Assembly: GCA_004369045.1 (NCBI GenBank) | Contig: ML213506.1 | Coordinates: forward strand, 693,512 to 757,511 | DNA length: 64,000 nt | Source of the DNA: Heliocybe sulcata | Taxonomy: Eukaryota; Basidiomycota; Agaricomycetes; Gloeophyllales; Gloeophyllaceae | Reading direction: 5' to 3' | In this document: positions 60,691 to 64,000 of the stretch, one piece after another | Position numbering within the stretch: the first letter of the stretch is position 1 | How the letters are laid out: every line of letters begins with the position of its first letter | The notes under the pieces: model-generated | What the model saw: the letters and a program-made list of their open reading frames with translations, nothing else | Told to the model about the DNA's origin: nothing | Database searches by the model: none | Translations under genes and position numbers: made by a program

Positions 60691-63434
60691 TCACCCTTGA
60701 AACGCGGTCCGGAAACCTGCAAGTCAATTATGAGCATACATATCATCGCAATGGAAGAGCATGTCCCAGCTGACCTTCAAGATCCTGGCGCTCACATAGC
60801 GTCGCCAAATCAATTCGTTGCATATGCATGCAAGTCGTTTTTAAACTCTCCCACAGGGCCGAGGACGTGATGCCCCGCTTGCTCTCAGCGCCTGTCTGGT
60901 CATAGACGCTATCACTATCCTGGAGTACTAGGGCGTCTAATATATGCTGCGCGGCTTCTTCATAGCGCTGGTGGATTCTCATTAATCAGAAAAAGATAGA
61001 CGCGCAGGGAGATAGGTACTCACGCGGAGATTGATACACGAAATGCCTAGGTTAAATCTTCAAATTCATCTTGATCAGTCTGCGATCGATGAACCAGTGC
61101 AAACCCTTTTACCTGGCCCGTATGTACGCTGGGTTTAGCTCAAGCGCCCTGTAGTAAAACTGTAACGCCTCTTCGGCACGCCCGTTATTGGCTAGAGTAG
61201 CTCCGGCTCTGTTATAGAGCAACCAGTCCTGTGCCAATCAAGTCAGCTCCAACTACCTCGCCGATCCAAATGCTACACGCACATCAGGCCGAACAGCTAG
61301 GGCAGTCCGGAAGCAGTCATGGGCCTTGTCAAACTCCTGATCATGGTGTCGCATTAGCATAAGATATGTCATACGCCGCAGTCGAAATATGTTCGCACCT
61401 CGTTCGTGTTCAGCAAGACAGCCAGCGCGACCTGTATATCCGCGTCAATCTGGCCGCTCATATCGCTCCTTGCCATCGCGATAAGGCACTGGATCATATC
61501 GCCAAAACGCTCCGAATGAAGCGAGGAGGTCGTCTCCGGGTAATCGGAGCGGTGGCGGTCCACAGCAGCCTTGTAGTGGTCGTTGCGATCAACCCACTCT
61601 CTGATAGCGCCATAAGCTCGCTGGCGATTAGCCTCATTGGTATAGGAGATCGCTAGTGCCAGCCAGGATGGCAGATGCGTAGGATCAAGCTCAATGGCGC
61701 GCCACAGCGCCTGGATGGCGCTATGCTCGCGTTCATTTTCCTGCTGCTTCACGCCCAGCTCGTACCATCCGTGTGCATCATTCGGATTACGTTGGGCATT
61801 GGCTTCGAGCTCCAAGACGCTCTAGACGTCGAGTTTATGAGTAAGGAATCAATAATGGCCACGGAGAAACCCCGTGGACACACCTCGTAAAAGGACTGCG
61901 GTCTGTCCATATGCATCATATGATGTCGGGTTCTGGACGAGTCGCCGAGCATGTACGGATTATTAGCCTGGAACTGATAGTTCGCCACAGGCTTGATACC
62001 GCTTGCAGTGGCCTCAAACTCTTCCCAGTCGCGCTGCAGGTTATCCCATTCGCTGAGCGGAGCCTGATCAGTCAGCACGTTCATAGGTCCCATATGATGC
62101 GTCTTCCAGTAGTCCATGTAGTCTTCATTGTCCATACGGAAGTATTCCTCGTTCGGATCTTCCTCGCGGGCTTGCTGCTCCGACGAGCTCGCCCCAGTTT
62201 CGTCCCCGCGCAGGGCAGCCGTCGTACTGCTAAGGAAGTCGGTGGGCTGGGCAAATCCTCCGCTAAGACCAGGCTGCGTAGCGTACGTCCCGGGGCGTAC
62301 GCTAGCCAGGGGACCCTCTTCGCGAGCCTTGCCTTTGCCTTTAAGGTCCGCCTGCATCTCGCTGGCCCACCCGGCTGACGATCCCGGCGCGTCGGTTTCG
62401 ACCATCGTGTTCCCTTCCACAACAACATTATGATCGCGCAACTGTTTCATCAGCCCCATGAACTGGCTATTCCGGAATTTCGGGTTCTGCTCCGTCTTCA
62501 GCGTCTCGATGAGCATCCCGGCCGTCCGCGCGAGCTCGTCCTGCTCCTGCGCACTCATATTTTGGGGCTCGGTCTCCCTCAGGCCCTCGACCGGGGTCTC
62601 AGCAATCTCCGGGGCCGCACGAGACTCAAACGCCTGGTCCCATGCCGATGCTGCGAGCTCGTGATTCATACTTGCGTCTCAGATAACTAGAGATGGGGTA
62701 CTTACGATCAACATGGACATCAGGCTGCGGCGACAGCTGCTGTGGCTGATGCGTCTGCAAGCCCATCGGCGCGAACGCGGGCATGGGGCTCATTGAGTAG
62801 CCGGCAATACCTGGACTCCATTGCACGGGGCCTGTAAAGTGACTTTGTTATTAGTGACACGCCCGACGTGAACGGACACACGTACGCTGCTGCATTTGCT
62901 CCATGGCCGCAGACGATTCCACAGGCATCTCCCTGCCCTTGCCCTTCTCCCACGGCTTGGCTTCGGCCTCTACCCTCGGCGTACCACGCTGCATGAAATC
63001 AGCAGCCCATGAAGCTGCCGGCACAGTCCCTTGCAGCGCCGGGGGTGGCAGTGACTGATTCAAGACCGAGAGATCAAACGCGGACGGTCGCGCGAGGTGC
63101 AGGCCGCCCTGGGCTGCCGGCGAGAAGAATCGCGACGCATCTTCGTCCAGCCGACCAGGCGTAGATGATTGTGTGCGAAATGTCTAGACATGGATGTCAT
63201 TTCAGCGTACGCCCTAGCTGACCCGGGTGCCTATGCTGACCTGGCTCGACGAACCGGCACGCCCAGCACCGAAAAAGTCCTGTAGCGCAGTTTCTCACTC
63301 GGCATGCGAACAAGAATACCTGGGTGCTCACGCACCTGCTGCACACCTCTATCCTGATCGAGCCTCTTCGCCAGCCCTTGCAGCGGGTTGACTGGCCCGC
63401 AATCCGCACCTCCAACCAGCATAGGCAGCGCCAT
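60691..63434 (-). CDS. PEX5: peroxisomal targeting signal 1 receptor PEX5
   Basis: PEX5 binds cargo with a C-terminal SKL-type signal and carries it to the docking complex in the peroxisomal membrane. The gene runs from ATG 63434 to TGA 60691. The first exon is 63434-63336; the last (60716-60691) follows a 58-nt intron. The N-terminus has the conserved ubiquitinated Cys at position 12 ([18 protein letters not shown]). The long disordered half carries WxxxF/Y motifs such as WAADF and WDQAF. The TPR half begins about 61960: ANPYMLGD-like NNPYMLGD, then [60 protein letters not shown] and [20 protein letters not shown]. It ends GFRTAFQG. Not every middle exon edge was fixed. The gene has the same orientation as PRA1 and lies tail to tail with CDC26. 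Confidence 0.96.
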
Positions 63435-64000
63435 GGCGGTCGTCGTTCAAAAGAGACACTTGCGGCTTCAGCGTGTACGTCGTCGTATTAAATACGGTGG
63501 AAAAGAGCGTATACTTAGTCCTACTGAATACACCTCTAAGTATAACAAGGTCACCTTACATTCACAGAAGCGCCATCGCCCGTGCATGTGTTTCTCCCGC
63601 GTGGGCTGCAGCCGAGCAGGCGTGTCCCCTTGTGCCTCGCCACAGCACAGCTTACACCGCTCTGCGGCGACGGATCCGGTGGCAAAATAGAGTCGGGGGG
63701 ATAGGGATCGCTGGATCAGACAGTAGATACATGAAAGTAATTTACAAGTACAGGTACTACCATAGTAACAGAAACTTGGAACGAAAGGAAAATACAGGAA
63801 GACGTGATATCATAACATCATCATGTTTCGCCATATCCGCCCGCTCTAGCGCGTTCGGACCATGGACACATAAAAGGTGTAATCAGCACAACGTCCCGTA
63901 AACATGGACCCTCAAATGAAATATTCTCGGCACCAGCCCGGGATTTACCTCGCCCCGGCATCTTTACTCGAGCTGCTGCTGTTTTCCTTTCCCTGTTGCT
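63435..64000. other. PEX5 upstream region to window edge
   Basis: These 566 bp hold the PEX5 promoter. From 63904 an ATG frame stays open to the edge (starts MDPQMKYSRHQPGIYL), and a minus-strand frame is open from the edge as well. Either may be the end of a neighbouring gene, but there is too little sequence to call one. Confidence 0.4.

Overview
The window is nuclear DNA of a filamentous basidiomycete, most likely an agaricomycete. The genes are dense and cut by many GT-AG introns of about 50-75 nt, and the proteins recognised are fungal. They include a CSL-type transcription factor of the kind known from Basidiomycota, an ERT1 zinc-cluster regulator and a fungal PEX5. One stretch of Ns (48021-48605) is an assembly gap. 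Exon joins were worked out by hand; for most genes whose joins I give, the summed exon length is a multiple of three.

Layout. 1-1865: 3' part of a Ser/Pro-rich protein with a C-terminal coiled coil. 1866-7531: gene-poor, with decayed coding-like patches. 7532-9172: conserved hypothetical (minus). 9173-14512: gene-poor mosaic. 14513-17852: CSL transcription factor. 18925-19794: two-helix membrane protein. 19914-21738: ESA1 acetyltransferase (minus), sharing a 223-bp divergent promoter with a secreted glycoprotein (21962-23777). 23778-26728: gene-poor, with membrane-protein-like fragments and a tandem repeat. 26729-32338: a 19-exon gene whose architecture suggests a meiotic axis core protein (Red1/SYCP2 type). 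32699-34701: PrpD. 35138-36044: membrane protein (minus). 36484-37850: hypothetical (minus). 38325-39282: two abutting MITEs just upstream of SLU7 (39384-41362). 41639-46822: CHD1 (minus). 48884-50314: TFB4. 50960-52689: taspase-like threonine aspartase (minus). 53005-53150: small MITE. 53224-54731: MRI1 (minus). 55454-56472: HemK/MTQ1-type glutamine methyltransferase (minus). 56822-58967: ERT1. 59301-60085: PRA1 (minus), sharing a 199-bp divergent promoter with CDC26 (60285-60524). 60691-63434: PEX5 (minus).

Most genes are housekeeping: chromatin (ESA1, CHD1), transcription and repair (TFB4), splicing (SLU7), cell cycle (CDC26), peroxisome import (PEX5), carbon metabolism (PrpD, ERT1) and methionine salvage (MRI1). 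They form no pathway cluster. The unusual points are the candidate meiotic axis gene, the complete fungal taspase-like gene, the abutting MITEs that form the near promoter of SLU7, and the gene-poor blocks that hold coding-like scraps on both strands. I did not find a convincing new multi-gene system.
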